Positions 1 to 8,330 of a stretch of 64,000 nt of DNA are shown one piece after another. The stretch spans positions 7,042,001 to 7,106,000 of the forward strand of contig NZ_CP076538.1 in NCBI RefSeq assembly GCF_018885265.1, given 5' to 3'. The notes below the pieces were generated by a model, which did no database searches, had not been told where the DNA came from, and saw only the letters and a list, made by a program, of their open reading frames with translations. Position numbers and translations under genes: made by a program. Position 1 is the first letter of the stretch. Each line of letters starts with the position of its first letter. This DNA is from Amycolatopsis aidingensis (GTDB lineage Bacteria; Actinomycetota; Actinomycetes; Mycobacteriales; Pseudonocardiaceae).

Positions 1-498
1 AGGTCACCCGGGACATGAACGTACGGCAACAACAAGATGACAGGTCAAACGGTTTTTTCTGTTCACCCACTCGCCCCAAGCCGCCCTGTCATGTAACAAT
101 CAACGTGCTGACACACCCCCGGTCAGCGCCTGTGGAGATCCCCTCCGGCCCCCGCGTTCCTCCCCCTGGCGCGGGGCCTCTCCATTGGTGCTCGACGCCT
201 GGGCGGCGTCTTCGCACCATCCTCGTATCTCCCGGGGGCCGAGCCCCCGGACCCCCACGGCGCGGGGTGGTTTCTGATCCAGCGTGGTTCCGTTGGTTGT
301 TGCGCTTGGGGTTGATACGGAGAGTTGTGGGGATTGACCTGTGGACCGTGTAGCTCCCCTGGATGGCCTAGGGAAATGGGTTTCTTGGCGACACGCCGTG
401 TGGGCCGTGTCACAGACGCTTTCTCGCCGAAACCCAACCGTTATCGTGTGCCTGTGCCTCTTCCATCGCTAGGACGCAGCCGCACCAACCTCAAAGCC
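1..498. other. Leading intergenic region with no convincing gene
   Basis: Reading frames cross this stretch but none shows the strong third-position GC bias of the real genes here. The only clear structure is a perfect hairpin at 232-250, listed separately. Confidence 0.6.
232..250. terminator. GC-rich perfect hairpin, possible terminator
   Basis: An 8-bp perfect inverted repeat (CCGGGGGC / GCCCCCGG) with a 3-nt loop. No U-tract follows on either strand, so it may be an intergenic hairpin rather than a factor-independent terminator. It may belong to a gene left of the window. Confidence 0.35.
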
Positions 499-870
499 GT
501 GAACCCCGGCCGGCACCGGAACACCGCCGCCAGGGAGGCGGCGGGGTCGGTCGAGGACCAGGAGCTGACCAGCTACCTGGCCGCGCTCGCACCGGACTCC
601 GACGACCCGGAGAGCACCGGCAGCGGGCGTCGCTTCGGCGAGGCGCAGGTGTACCAGCTCCGGCTCAACCTGATCGCCAGCGAACAGCTCAAGGAGCTCG
701 CCGCACAGCGCGACACCTCCCCGCAGGCGCTTGCCCAGGAGTGGATCCTCGAGCGCCTCTCCTGGGAGTCACAGGCGGCAGCGGAGCGGCGCCGTCCGCA
801 CAACGTCACCGAACCGCGGACCGACCAGCACTACTTCGACCACCAGTGGCCGGTGGCCGGAAGTCTCTGA
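499..870 (+). CDS. Ribbon-helix-helix-like small protein
   Basis: A protein of about 123 residues of unproven function. Residues about 50-90 read as a beta-strand (YQLRLNL) followed by two helices (SEQLKELAAQRD, PQALAQEWILERL), the order of a MetJ/Arc/CopG DNA-binding fold, so a small DNA-binding or antitoxin-like role is possible. No toxin gene lies beside it. The frame is open further upstream, but that part is not codon-biased, so GTG 499 was chosen; no good ribosome-binding site decides it. The C-terminal tail is charged and probably disordered. Confidence 0.5.
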   Translation: MNPGRHRNTAAREAAGSVEDQELTSYLAALAPDSDDPESTGSGRRFGEAQVYQLRLNLIASEQLKELAAQRDTSPQALAQEWILERLSWESQAAAERRRPHNVTEPRTDQHYFDHQWPVAGSL

Positions 871-1097
871 CAGCCTGCTTCCGGACTGGACTTTCACTGT
901 TCAGAGGGCGGGAAGAACTCGCGCGGCAACGCCCACGGTCGGCGAGGCCGGGCGCCTGAACAGCGAAGGTGACGACAGTGCCGGAGTCCGAGCCCGGCCG
1001 AGCTGACCGTGTCGCGAGTTCAGGAACAGGCGCTGACAGCGAGTTGTCAGAAGCGCACCGCAAGAAACGGCGCCGAGACACACCACAGACAAACACC

Positions 1098-1126
1098 GGG
1101 CCCCGGCGGAAACTCCGCCGGGGCCC
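1098..1126 (-). terminator. Terminator of the first cold-shock gene
   Basis: A perfect 13-bp GC stem (1098-1110 with 1114-1126) closed by a 3-nt loop sits 17 bp past the stop of the minus-strand cold-shock gene. A short T-rich stretch follows on that strand. Confidence 0.75.
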
Positions 1127-1143
1127 GAATGTCAGGTACGCAA

Positions 1144-1353
1144 TCAGCCCTGCAGGACGCGAACCTTCTGTGCCTGCGGGCCCTTCTGGCCCTGGCCGAC
1201 CTCGAACTCCACTCGCTGGTTCTCTTCGAGGGTGCGGAAGCCGCGCCCGTCGATCTCCGAGTAGTGCACGAAAACGTCGCCCTCGCCGCCGTCCTGGGCA
1301 ATGAAGCCGAAGCCCTTTTCGGCGTTGAACCACTTCACAGTGCCTTGCGCCAC
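1144..1353 (-). CDS. Cold-shock protein, CspA family
   Basis: A 69-residue single-domain nucleic-acid chaperone of the OB fold, about the usual family length. Both RNA-binding motifs are intact: RNP1 as KGFGFI (about residues 13-18) and RNP2 as VFVHY (about 27-31). It should bind single-stranded RNA/DNA in the cytoplasm and melt mRNA structure. The start is GTG. It is monocistronic, with its own hairpin terminator immediately downstream. A close paralogue lies at 11968-12171. Despite the name, such actinobacterial paralogues are often constitutive, so cold induction is not assumed. Confidence 0.95.
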   Translation of the reverse strand: MAQGTVKWFNAEKGFGFIAQDGGEGDVFVHYSEIDGRGFRTLEENQRVEFEVGQGQKGPQAQKVRVLQG

Positions 1354-1700
1354 CGTCTTTACTCCTCGTTACTGATCCGCATGGGGAGCCGCCATGGGCG
1401 GCCCCCGGGCCGTCCCGGGCAGTTCCAACGAGTCGAGCAAAGAGCTGCTTTGGCTCATGGCCCGCGTCAGAAGTTCCGCGAGTGTGAAGCCACGAACACG
1501 CAAAACGACGGCCTGAGGGCAGACTACCGGGAATCGGCCCCTTCTGGCCCCAAGGTCCATACGGTTGGACCAACGGAAGCGGAACCCCCTAACAGGTGGC
1601 ACGGATAGGCGACCAGCAACACACACCGTGTCGCCTTGTGACCCTAGTCACACCGGACGGTGTCAACGTTCCCGCGCGGTCGGGCGTCATCTGGGCAGAT
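1354..1700. other. Divergent intergenic region between cold-shock and L,D-transpeptidase genes
   Basis: About 350 bp between two divergently transcribed genes. It must hold both promoters and any 5' leader of the cold-shock mRNA. I see no coding sequence and no riboswitch I can name. Confidence 0.55.
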
Positions 1701-2936
1701 ATGGGGAGAAGGGGCATTCAGTTGACGCGAAGCGACATTTCCGGTTCGCGTCCGAGCGTTCTGCTCGTCCTGTTGCTGGCGACAGTGCTGGGATTGAGCG
1801 CGTGCTCGGGCGGATCCGAGGACGGCGGAACACCGGAACCGGACACCGCGACCACCGAGGCGAAACCCGCGGCGAAGGTACAGGCCCAGCCTGCCGACGG
1901 CGCCACCGATGTGGCGCCCGCCGACGACGTCCAGCTCTCGGTCGCCAATGGCACGATCCAGACGGTCGCGCTGACCAACCCGGAAGGCGAGCAGGTCAAG
2001 GGCGAGGCCAGCGCCGACAGCACGACCTGGACGGCCACCGAGCCGCTCGGCTACGGCAAGACCTACACCTGGTCCGGTACCGCCATCGGCTCCGATGGTG
2101 AGTCCACGCCGATCACCGGCAGCTTCACCACCGTCACCCCGCGCCAGCTGCTCAGGGCCACCCTGAACGTTGGCGACGACCGGACCTACGGCATCGCGAT
2201 GCCGATCAGCGTCACCTTCCGTGACGGCGCGGGCAAACCGGTCTCGGTCACCAACAAGGCCGCCATCGAGAAGGCGCTCAGCGTGGAGTCCACGCCGCAG
2301 ACCGAGGGCTCCTGGGCCTGGCTGCAGAACGACAGCTCGGTGCACTGGCGGCCGAAGGAGTACTGGCAGCCGCACACCAAGGTCACGGTGGACGCTCCGG
2401 TATACGGGATCGAGCTTTCCGACGGCGTGTACGGCAAGCAGGACCTGAAGGCGAGCTTCGAGATCGGCCGCTCGCAGATCGTCAAGGGCAACACCCAGAC
2501 GCACCGGATGCAGGTCATCCGGGACGGCAAGCAAGTGGCCGACTACCCGGTGAGCTACGGGCTGGACTCCGATCCCGGCCGGGTCACGCACAGCGGCACG
2601 CATGTGGTGATGAGCAAGCACCAGACGTACTTCATGAACAACCCCGGCTACGGCTACGAGGACTTCGAGGTGAAGTGGGCGGTGCGGATCTCGAACAACG
2701 GCGAGTTCACGCATGCGGCACCCTGGTCGGTTGGCGATCAGGGCAAGCGCAACGTCTCGCACGGCTGCCTCAACCTGTCCCCCGCCAACGCCAAGGAGTA
2801 CTACGACAGTGCGCTGATGGGCGACCCGGTGGAGATCGAGGGCAGCACCCAGCAGCTCGGCCCGCGGGATGGCGACTACCACGACTGGACCTACTCCTGG
2901 CAGGAGTGGACCGCGAAATCCGCCCTCGCCAGCTGA
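1701..2936 (+). CDS. Lipoprotein L,D-transpeptidase (Ig-like domain plus YkuD)
   Basis: A peptidoglycan-remodelling enzyme that makes 3-3 cross-links between meso-diaminopimelate stems on the outer face of the membrane. A signal peptide ends in a lipobox (LSAC, Cys35), so it is probably a lipoprotein. Ig-like domains of the mycobacterial LdtMt type follow (about 55-260), then the YkuD catalytic domain with SHGCLN at 2757-2774; the nucleophile is Cys356 and His354 precedes it. ATG 1701 is used, but TTG 1722 has a better-placed GGGAGAAGGGG ribosome-binding site and would shorten the protein by 7 residues. LdtMt-type enzymes are insensitive to most penicillins. Confidence 0.93.
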   Translation: MGRRGIQLTRSDISGSRPSVLLVLLLATVLGLSACSGGSEDGGTPEPDTATTEAKPAAKVQAQPADGATDVAPADDVQLSVANGTIQTVALTNPEGEQVKGEASADSTTWTATEPLGYGKTYTWSGTAIGSDGESTPITGSFTTVTPRQLLRATLNVGDDRTYGIAMPISVTFRDGAGKPVSVTNKAAIEKALSVESTPQTEGSWAWLQNDSSVHWRPKEYWQPHTKVTVDAPVYGIELSDGVYGKQDLKASFEIGRSQIVKGNTQTHRMQVIRDGKQVADYPVSYGLDSDPGRVTHSGTHVVMSKHQTYFMNNPGYGYEDFEVKWAVRISNNGEFTHAAPWSVGDQGKRNVSHGCLNLSPANAKEYYDSALMGDPVEIEGSTQQLGPRDGDYHDWTYSWQEWTAKSALAS

Positions 2937-2947
2937 CCAGCCGAATA

Positions 2948-3028
2948 CCCTGAACGTGGCGATCAGGACGCTCAACGTCGCGAACGGCACTATTGAGACA
3001 TCTGACGTCTCGAAAGCCACGTTCAGGG
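2948..3028. repeat. Long inverted repeat downstream of the L,D-transpeptidase gene
   Basis: A perfect 13-bp inverted repeat (CCCTGAACGTGGC at 2948-2960, complement at 3016-3028) encloses 55 nt. Inside lies a second small inverted repeat (GAGAC / GTCTC, from about 2995). The element begins 11 bp past the stop codon, so it could act as a terminator or 3'-mRNA stabiliser. It could also be a dispersed intergenic repeat. Confidence 0.7.
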
Positions 3029-3102
3029 TTTCAGGGCGGGCCTAGTGAGCGCTTGGCCACTTGATGTTCGGTATGGCGGGTGTGCCGGGTTAGCGTGGAC
3101 GG

Positions 3103-3708
3103 GTGAGTAGCTCGGCACAGTCACCGGCAGCCGAACCGGCCAGGGCCTGGCCACCGGTGGAGACGGAACCGGCCGTCCCGCACCCGAACGCCCCCGCGGC
3201 GGGCAGCAAGCTCGGGGTGCACTACGCGCAGTGCTTCGGCTGCGGGGACGAGCAGGAGGCCGGCCTGCACCTGCAGTCCACGGTCGGCGAGGGTCGCACG
3301 GTGCACTCCCAGTTCACCGTGACCGAGGCGCATCAGGGCGCACCGGGCCTCGCCCACGGTGGCCTGCTGGCCTGCGCTTTCGACGAGGCGCTCGGCGCCA
3401 CCGTCGGCAACCTGCTGCGCAAGCCCGCGGTCACCGGCAAGCTGGAGACCGACTTCCGCAGGCCGGTGCCGGTGGGCTCGACGCTGTACATCACCGCGAC
3501 GCTGGACGGGACCGCGGGCCGCAAGATCTACGTCAGCGCGGACGGCAGGCTGGACGCCGAGGACGGGCCGATCGCGGTCCGCGCCCGCGGGCTGTTCGTG
3601 ATGGTCGAACTGGAGCACTTCACCACGCACGGTGACCCGAACGCGCTGGAGAAGTTCCGTGAGGCGGCGGCCCGCGGCAACCGGGAGGACTGGAACATCA
3701 ACCCGTGA
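3103..3708 (+). CDS. PaaI-type hot-dog fold thioesterase
   Basis: A 201-residue protein. The first 35 residues are proline/alanine-rich and probably disordered, then a single hot-dog domain follows. The helix motif GLAHGGLLACAFDEALG (about 85-102) is the acyl-CoA thioesterase signature of the PaaI/THEM4 group, with the Asp-Glu of FDEA in the usual catalytic place. An unusual CFGCGDEQEAGLHL segment precedes it; the same Cys-x-x-Cys type of start is seen in other members of the group. It should hydrolyse cytoplasmic acyl-CoA thioesters; the substrate is unknown. The start is GTG. The next gene begins 25 bp later, so the two may be cotranscribed. Confidence 0.8.
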   Translation: MSSSAQSPAAEPARAWPPVETEPAVPHPNAPAAGSKLGVHYAQCFGCGDEQEAGLHLQSTVGEGRTVHSQFTVTEAHQGAPGLAHGGLLACAFDEALGATVGNLLRKPAVTGKLETDFRRPVPVGSTLYITATLDGTAGRKIYVSADGRLDAEDGPIAVRARGLFVMVELEHFTTHGDPNALEKFREAAARGNREDWNINP

Positions 3709-3732
3709 CCGGGGCTGGATAGGGTCGGTCTG

Positions 3733-4881
3733 GTGTTCCTGCTCCTCGCCGGGCTGCTGCTCGCGATTCTGCATCTCTACCTGTGGAAACGGCTGATCCG
3801 GGACACGCTGCCCCGAGGCCGGGTGCGCCTCGTGGCCACCGGCGTGCTGATCCTCCTCGTACTGGTGATGGTGGCCGCCCTCGCACTCGGCACCGCCCTG
3901 GATCCGGCCGTGGCGCAGTGGTTCGCCTGGCCCGGCTACCTGTGGCTGGCGGTCTTCTACTACCTGCTGCTCGGCCTGCTGGTGCTGGAGCTGCCCCGGC
4001 TGGCGCTGCGCCGGTGGGTCCGCCGCGCACCGGAGGAGCCGCCGAGGGGCGTCAGCAGGCGGGTGGCGCTGGCCCGCGGATCGGCGGCCGTGGCCGGGGT
4101 GGCCGCCGCCGGGCTGGTCGGCTACGGGGCCACGGTGGCGATGGGGCCGCCCTCGATCACCCGGGTGCCGATCACCCTGCGCAGGCTGGACCCGCGGGCA
4201 TCCGGTTGCCGGATCGCGCTGATCAGCGATATCCATCTCGGGCCGATCCTTGGCCACGGGTTCACCCAGCGGATCGTGGACATGGTCAACGCCGAGGGCC
4301 CGGACGCGGTGGCCATCGTCGGTGACCTGGTGGACGGGGACGTGCCCGCGCTGGCCGAGGCGGCCGCCCCGCTGGCGGAGCTGCGCAGCACGCACGGCAC
4401 CTTCTTCGTCACCGGCAACCACGAGTACTACGTGGGGTACCGGCAGTGGGTGGAGCATGTGCGCACCCTCGGCATCACGGCACTGCGCAACCAACGGGTC
4501 ACCATCACGCACAACGGCGGCCGGTTCGAGCTGGCCGGGGTGAACGACGCCACCGCATACCAGTGGCAGGACGCCGCCGATGTGGCCGCGGCCATGCGGG
4601 GCCGGGATCCGGAGCGCGCCGCGGTGCTGCTCGCGCACCAGCCGGTGGACGTGGCCGACGCGGTGGCGCAGGACGTGGACCTGCAGCTGTCCGGGCACAC
4701 CCACGGCGGGCAGCTCACCCCGTTCGAACTGCTGGTGAGCCTGCAGCAGGGCGCGGTGGCCGGGCACTACCGGTTCGGCGACACCCAGCTCTACGTCACC
4801 AGGGGAGCCGGGTTCTGGGGACCGCCGGTGCGGGTGGGCGCCCCGCCGGACATCACCATCGTCGAGCTGCGCTCCCCATAG
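3733..4881 (+). CDS. Membrane-anchored metallophosphoesterase
   Basis: A 382-residue protein with about three or four N-terminal membrane segments (within residues 1-140), then a calcineurin-like phosphoesterase domain. All metal-binding blocks are present: ISDIHLG, VGDLVDGD, GNHEYY, HQP and SGHTHGGQ. This YkuE-like arrangement suggests a two-metal enzyme acting on a phosphodiester near the membrane, possibly a lipid such as UDP-diacylglucosamine; the substrate is inferred only from the family. GTG start. It ends 24 bp before the convergent pknG gene with no obvious terminator between them. Confidence 0.88.
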   Translation: MFLLLAGLLLAILHLYLWKRLIRDTLPRGRVRLVATGVLILLVLVMVAALALGTALDPAVAQWFAWPGYLWLAVFYYLLLGLLVLELPRLALRRWVRRAPEEPPRGVSRRVALARGSAAVAGVAAAGLVGYGATVAMGPPSITRVPITLRRLDPRASGCRIALISDIHLGPILGHGFTQRIVDMVNAEGPDAVAIVGDLVDGDVPALAEAAAPLAELRSTHGTFFVTGNHEYYVGYRQWVEHVRTLGITALRNQRVTITHNGGRFELAGVNDATAYQWQDAADVAAAMRGRDPERAAVLLAHQPVDVADAVAQDVDLQLSGHTHGGQLTPFELLVSLQQGAVAGHYRFGDTQLYVTRGAGFWGPPVRVGAPPDITIVELRSP

Positions 4882-4904
4882 TTCCGATGCGGTGACAGCA
4901 GTCG

Positions 4905-7355
4905 TCAGGTGAGCGTGCGCGGGCGGACGGCGTTGGCCCGGTCGACCAGCTCGATCCGCTGGTCGGAGCTGCCGGCAAGGCGGGCAAGCGAGCGGTAGCA
5001 GCGCTCTAGCCCGAACCGGATGTCCCGGTCGGCGAGGGCGCAGCCGAGCACGGTGGCACCCGGGGTGACCTGCGTACCGCGGGCGTTCGCGCTGCGCAGC
5101 CAGTCGTGCGCGGCCTCGAGCACCTCGGCCGAGAGCCGGGCACGTCGCTCCGCGTCCAGCGAGAGCCGTTCCAGCTGGGCGGCGGCCTGCACCAGATCAC
5201 GCTCGGCGACCTGGCCCTGCTCCCCGTTCCTTGTCTTGATCTTTACCGCGGCGACCTGGGCGTCCACATGGTGCGTGGAGGCCACCGGGATGGACTCCAG
5301 CACCTCCACCGCACCGGCCCGGCCACCCTGCGCCAGGTACACCCTGGCCAGCCCGAAGGCGGCGCTCACGTAGGACCGGTCAGTGCGCCAGACCAGCTCG
5401 TAGAAGCGGGCGGCCGCGAAGTAGTCGCCGACGTACTCCGCGCTGACCCCGAGCGCCAGCTTCGGCGCGATCTCGCCGGGCAGGTCGTCGTACACCGTGT
5501 CGAAGGCCGCCTGGGCCACTCGCGGCCTGCCGCCGGCCAGCTCGATCAGCCCGCGGTACCAGTCGATCCGCCAGTCGTGCGGGTACCCGGCCTTGATCGC
5601 GAGGTACTGGGCGGCCTGCAGCTGGCGGCCTGCCTCGGCCAGCTCGCCGAGCTCGATCCTGGCGCGCACGATGCGCAGCCGGACCTCGATGGACTCCCGC
5701 GGCGCCCCGGCGAGGGCCTCGATCGCGGTACGCGGATCGGCCTGCAGCACGGTGGCCAGCACCCCCGCGCCCGCGTCCCCGGTGTCGATCTGCGGGATCG
5801 GCAGCCCGGTCACCACCTGGCCGGGGTCCGGGAGCGGAACCGGACTGCCCTGCACCCCCTGCTCGGGCAGCACCATGTCCACCCCGAAGGTCTTGGTCTC
5901 CGGGCCGAATACGGGGGAGACACCGGGGCGCGGCTCGCCGGTGCCCAGCGACATGATCTCGCGCAGCACCCCGGTGAGCTGGTCGGCCATGTCCTCGGCG
6001 GAGAGGAAGCGGCGGTCCGGGTCGGCATGCGTGGCGCGGCGCAGGAACCGGTAGTACGAGCCGAAAAGGGCGAACAGCGGGACCTCGTCCGGCCCGGGCA
6101 GGGTGGTCTTGTACTTGGTGGTGTAACCGGCGAACTCGAAGCTGAGCACGGCCAGGGTGCGGCCGACGGTGTAGAGGTCGGAGGCCACCGAGGCGCCGTG
6201 CTTGGGCAGCTCGGGGGCGCTGTAGCCGGTGGTGTAGAACAGCGGGCTCTCGTAGTCGTCCATCCGGCGCACCGCACCGAGGTCGATCAGCTTGAGCTGC
6301 TCGTGCGTCTGGATCACGTTGTCCGGCTTCAGGTCGCAGTACAGCAGCCCCTGGCTGTGCAGGTAACCCAGCGCGGGCAGGATCTCCAGCCCGTAGGCGA
6401 TGACCTGGCCGATCGGCAACGGCTCCGGGCGACCGGTCTCCCGGTGGTGCGCCAGCGCCAGCTGGCGCAGCGACTGGCCCCCGACGTACTCCATCACGAT
6501 GTAGCCGACCGAGGTGCCGGTGTGGTTGTCCGGATGCTGCACGAAGTTGTAGATCCGGACGATGTTCGGATGCTCGACCTCGGCGAGGAACCGGGTCTCG
6601 TTCACCGCGGCGGCCAGCGCGGTGGCGTCGCCGGTGTCGATCAGTCCCTTGAGCACGACCCAGCGGTCGCTGACGTTGCGGTCCTTGGCGAGGTAGATCC
6701 AGCCGAGCCCGCCGTAGGCCAGCGCGCCGAGCACCTCGTACTGCCCGCCGACCACCTCGCCGGGCCGCAGCTTCGGCAGAAAGGAGAACGAGGCGCCGCA
6801 CTTCGGGCACCTGCCCTCCGGCTCGCCCGGTTTGCCGTCCTTGCCCCGGCCGACCTTCGCCTGGCAGCTGCCGCAGAACCGTTTCTCCTCCGACACCACC
6901 GGGTTCGCCAGCACGGCCGATGCCGGGTCCCGGTAGGGCACCTGCGGCACGTCCACCAGGCCGGCACCGAGCCTGCCGCGGCGCGAGGTCCGCGCGGAAC
7001 TGCGCCGGGAGGTGCCGGGGAAGGTGCCGGGTCCGGTACCGGGCCCTGTTCCCGGCCACGAGCCCGGCTCGCTGCCAGGGGTGCTGCCGGGACCGGTGCC
7101 CGGCCTGCTGCCCCCGCTGGTGCTCGGCGGCAGCACGCTCTCCGTTCCGGGGTCCGGCAAGGGCACGTCCGAGCCCGGTTCCACCGCGGGTGCGGGCGGC
7201 GCGATACTCCTGGTCTCCGCGGGCGCGTTCAGCACACTGGTCAGCTGCGGGTCGCCGGCAGCTTGCTGCGGCTGTTGCTGCGGCTGCTGCTGGGGTGGGC
7301 GCGGGGGCTGCTGGGGCTGCCGCTGCTCGGGCTCACGCCAGACCTGGTCCGACAC
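4905..7355 (-). CDS. pknG: Serine/threonine protein kinase PknG
   Basis: An 816-residue soluble kinase. A long Pro/Gln/Gly-rich tail (1-145) is followed by a rubredoxin-like metal site (CGSC near 158 and CPKC near 181), the kinase domain (glycine loop near 206, YCDLKPDN near 340, IDLG near 357), then a TPR domain to the C-terminus. This is the domain order of mycobacterial PknG, which phosphorylates the FHA protein GarA/OdhI to balance 2-oxoglutarate use against glutamate synthesis. The catalytic loop has CDLKPDN rather than HRDLKPxN, as in other PknGs. GTG start with GGGAGG upstream. It is the last gene of the glnX-glnH-pknG operon, 12 bp after glnH. Confidence 0.95.
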   Translation of the reverse strand: MSDQVWREPEQRQPQQPPRPPQQQPQQQPQQAAGDPQLTSVLNAPAETRSIAPPAPAVEPGSDVPLPDPGTESVLPPSTSGGSRPGTGPGSTPGSEPGSWPGTGPGTGPGTFPGTSRRSSARTSRRGRLGAGLVDVPQVPYRDPASAVLANPVVSEEKRFCGSCQAKVGRGKDGKPGEPEGRCPKCGASFSFLPKLRPGEVVGGQYEVLGALAYGGLGWIYLAKDRNVSDRWVVLKGLIDTGDATALAAAVNETRFLAEVEHPNIVRIYNFVQHPDNHTGTSVGYIVMEYVGGQSLRQLALAHHRETGRPEPLPIGQVIAYGLEILPALGYLHSQGLLYCDLKPDNVIQTHEQLKLIDLGAVRRMDDYESPLFYTTGYSAPELPKHGASVASDLYTVGRTLAVLSFEFAGYTTKYKTTLPGPDEVPLFALFGSYYRFLRRATHADPDRRFLSAEDMADQLTGVLREIMSLGTGEPRPGVSPVFGPETKTFGVDMVLPEQGVQGSPVPLPDPGQVVTGLPIPQIDTGDAGAGVLATVLQADPRTAIEALAGAPRESIEVRLRIVRARIELGELAEAGRQLQAAQYLAIKAGYPHDWRIDWYRGLIELAGGRPRVAQAAFDTVYDDLPGEIAPKLALGVSAEYVGDYFAAARFYELVWRTDRSYVSAAFGLARVYLAQGGRAGAVEVLESIPVASTHHVDAQVAAVKIKTRNGEQGQVAERDLVQAAAQLERLSLDAERRARLSAEVLEAAHDWLRSANARGTQVTPGATVLGCALADRDIRFGLERCYRSLARLAGSSDQRIELVDRANAVRPRTLT

Positions 7356-7367
7356 TGCTACCTCCCG

Positions 7368-8330
7368 CTACCTGTACTCGGGCTGGGGCGGGCTCGCCGG
7401 ACCGAGCCGTTCGGCCACCCACTCGTCATAGCTCTGCTGCCACCGGCCGCCGCGTACCAGCTCGAGCACGTGGTTGACGAACCGCACCATGTCCTCGTTC
7501 TCCTTGGGGATGCCGACCCCGTACGGCTCCTCGGTGAAGGTCTCGCCGACGACCTTCGTGGTCGGATCCTGCGCGGCCATCCCGGCCAGGATGGTGTCGT
7601 CGGTGGACACCGCGGCCACCTGCCCCTGCTGCAGCATGACCAGGCAGTCCGACCAGTCGTTCACCTGCACCGGGATCGGGCCGGACACGGCCGCGATGTT
7701 CTTCAGCGAGGTGGAGCCCTTGGCCGCGCATACCCGCTCGCCTTCGAGGCCGGCCAGGCTGGTCACCGAGGATGTCTTGTCCACGAGCAGCCGCTGGCCC
7801 GCGACGTAGTACACCGAGGAGAAGTTGACCTTGTCCCGCCGCGCGCAGTTCACCGTGTAGGTCCGCACCACGACGTCCACCTCGCCGTTCATCAGCACAT
7901 CCTCGCGCTGGGCCGAGGTGATCGCCTGGAACCGGATCTTCTCCGGGTCACCGAAGATCGCCCTGGCGATCTCCTTGGCGATGTCGATGTCGAAGCCCTC
8001 GAGCTTGCCGGTGGTGGGGTTGCGGAAACCGAACAGGAAGGTGTTCTGGTCCACCCCGGCGACCAGATGCCCGCGCTCCCTGATTTCGGCCATTGTGGAC
8101 CCGGCGGGAATACCGGCCTGGGGCGGCAGGCTGGCCGTGGCGTTGCAGTCCGGCGACTCCGACTTCTCGCTGTCCACATCGACCGGACCGGAGCCCGCGG
8201 GCTCCGGGCGCTGCACCGAACCCACCGGCGCCGGATCGACCGGCTCGCCGGGCGAGCCGCAACCGGTGGCCAGCACCGCCAGCGTGCCCAGCACGGCGAA
8301 CAGTTTCCTTGGCAATCCCCGCTTGCTCAC
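7368..8330 (-). CDS. glnH: GlnH-type amino-acid-binding lipoprotein
   Basis: A 320-residue family 3 solute-binding protein. The signal peptide ends in LATGC (Cys24), so it is tethered to the outer membrane face. The bilobed binding domain spans about 70-310. No ABC permease or ATPase adjoins it; its neighbours are a four-segment membrane protein and PknG. In mycobacteria the same trio works as a sensor: GlnH binds aspartate/glutamate outside and passes the signal through GlnX to PknG. Transport is therefore unlikely to be its job. The GTG start overlaps the glnX stop as GTGA, indicating translational coupling. Confidence 0.92.
   Translation of the reverse strand: MSKRGLPRKLFAVLGTLAVLATGCGSPGEPVDPAPVGSVQRPEPAGSGPVDVDSEKSESPDCNATASLPPQAGIPAGSTMAEIRERGHLVAGVDQNTFLFGFRNPTTGKLEGFDIDIAKEIARAIFGDPEKIRFQAITSAQREDVLMNGEVDVVVRTYTVNCARRDKVNFSSVYYVAGQRLLVDKTSSVTSLAGLEGERVCAAKGSTSLKNIAAVSGPIPVQVNDWSDCLVMLQQGQVAAVSTDDTILAGMAAQDPTTKVVGETFTEEPYGVGIPKENEDMVRFVNHVLELVRGGRWQQSYDEWVAERLGPASPPQPEYR

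Noticed and set aside
1354..1700. A riboswitch such as the c-di-AMP type ahead of the L,D-transpeptidase
   Set aside because: Cell-wall genes of this kind sometimes carry one, but I could not find a matching conserved core here.
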